Assembly (NCBI GenBank): GCA_963580285.1
Contig: OY757010.1
Span: forward strand, 211,142,138 to 211,206,137
Length of the DNA: 64,000 bases
Source of the DNA: Lucinisca nassula
Lineage: Eukaryota; Mollusca; Bivalvia; Lucinida; Lucinidae
Direction: 5' to 3'
In this document: positions 62,880 to 64,000 of the stretch, piece after piece
How the letters are laid out: each line of letters begins with the position of its first letter
How positions within the stretch are numbered: position 1 is the stretch's first letter
Notes under the pieces: model-generated
What the model was told of the DNA's origin: nothing
Databases searched by the model: none
Seen by the model: the letters and a program-made list of their open reading frames with translations, nothing else
Program-made: the position numbers and the translations under genes

Positions 62880-63068
62880 AATATTTGTGATATTATTCTT
62901 ATTTATACTCAAAACATAGGTTGTGGGTACTTCTTAGAACCCCCTCATTGAGGCAGTTCTAACGAGTACCCACAACCTATGTCTAGGAGCAAAAATAAGG
63001 AAAATAATGTATACCCCTGTAAACCCTAGTTTTCTCTATATAAAGTGGGGTGTAAGGAAGTGTTTATT
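62880..63068. mobile_element. Foldback MITE, family FB
   Basis: Central palindrome 'aacataggttgtgggtac' / 'gtacccacaacctatgt' with apex around 62945. The right half matches 27820-27905 ('cctgtaaaccctagttttct'). The left outer arm is not clear. Confidence 0.65.
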
Positions 63069-63159
63069 TCACAGACTTGTTAGCTTGATGCCTCAGCTGC
63101 ACACCATACTTGTTCTACAAGTACAACTTGCTACCCAACGTTGTGTCTAAAAAAAGCTG

Positions 63160-63240
63160 GATGACTGGCACACAGTTTAGACCCTGATGAGATACGGAGT
63201 TCTTTGGCACCTCTTCTGAGTTTGCACTGTTTGCTCAGGT
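63160..63240. repeat. Dispersed hairpin repeat
   Basis: 'cacagtttagaccctgatga' and 'ctgagtttgcactgtttgc' are inverted partners, the same palindrome as at 7217-7285 and 58073-58130. The minus-strand frames here are not genes. Confidence 0.5.
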
Positions 63241-63429
63241 CTGTCTTTCCCAATACATACTGTAATGAAAAAAGTGAATAAGCACTGCTTACCCCCCGCA
63301 TGACAATGGTCATTAATAAAAAAGAGCAGACATGTTAAAAAGAAGTTGAACTCATAGCCGGCAACTTGGCCCAAAATTATTGAAACACAAAATCTATTTG
63401 ATGAGTTTTAAGCATATGTTCAACGTCTC

Positions 63430-64000
63430 GCTAACAAGGTGTCCACTCCCTATACACTTTAACATTATTAGACCTCAAAAAATTGCTAAGTTAAAAAAGA
63501 CAAAAAAAGTGAAAGAAATAATTTTAGGAGTATGAAAATCACATGCACATCTTAAGACCTACATAAAAACACCTGCAAAGTTTCAAAACCATCACACTAA
63601 AACTGTGAGATGGGTTGCGCTAACAAGGTACCCACTCCCTATACACTTTAACATTATTAGACCTCATAAAATGGCTAAGTTAAAAAAGATGAAAAAAGTC
63701 AAAGAAATAATTTTAGAAGTATGAAAAAAACACATGCACATCTTCAGACCTATATGAATACACCTACAAAGTTTCAAAAAGTTCTACCTAAAACTGTGAG
63801 ACGAGTTGCGATAACAAGGTACCCACTCCCTATACACTTTAACATTATTAGACCTCAAAAAATGGCCAAGTTAAAAAGACAAAAAAAGTGAAAGAAATAA
63901 TTTTAGAGTATGAAAAAACCACATGCACACCTTAAGACCTATATAAAAACCCCTGCAAAGTTTCAAAAGGATCACACTAAAACTGTGAGAGGAGTTGCGC
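63430..64000. repeat. 190-bp tandem array running off the window
   Basis: Starts 'acaaggt' at 63434, 63623 and 63814. Units contain 'cactccctatacactttaac' and 'cacatgcacatcttaagac'. It shares 'aaactgtgagaggagttgcg' and 'gcaaagtttcaaaa' with the 180-bp array at 56500-57600. Ends not in the window. Confidence 0.85.

Overview
The window is animal nuclear DNA, most likely from a bivalve mollusc. It has one intron-split gene, a BEL/Pao LTR retrotransposon, a Penelope-like element, tRNA-headed SINEs, and very many tandem-repeat-bearing elements of the kind that fill bivalve genomes. The species cannot be fixed from the sequence alone. No prokaryotic signatures (operons, ribosome binding sites, CRISPR) are present.

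The only host protein gene I can support is an RNF103 (KF-1) orthologue on the minus strand. It has four coding exons (58748-58970, 51894-51991, 28714-28862, 24734-26360) with canonical GT/AG junctions and compatible phases, giving a 698-residue ER-membrane RING-H2 E3 ligase. Intron 2 is 23 kb and is packed with nested transposons. A hAT element lies about 60 bp upstream of the start codon.

Layout: 1-4302 small MITEs, SINEs and a short tandem array. 4303-24342 is a chain of Helentron-like elements, one split by a BEL/Pao element (12666-21576) whose 3' LTR is itself split by another Helentron-like element (19013-21205). 24343-58970 is RNF103 and its introns; intron 2 holds a Penelope-like element cut by a Helentron-like element, cut by a hAT, cut by another Helentron-like element. 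59034-62801 is a hAT carrying the 5' end of an LTR retrotransposon with a tRNA-Lys primer site. 62802-64000 is a foldback MITE and a tandem array running off the edge.

Main message of the hunt: at least nine end-types of what looks like one class of non-autonomous Helitron2/Helentron-like element occur here. Each has one terminal inverted-repeat arm at its very end. The other arm lies internal to a terminal hairpin. The body is a tandem array. Four insertions can be compared with an unoccupied homologue in the same window; each went in between T and T (A and A on the other strand) without target duplication. Different ends carry the same tandem core, which suggests modular exchange. A second notable point is a leader in which homology to the primer tRNA-Lys runs about 65 nt past the LTR, with a mismatch exactly at the position of m1A58.
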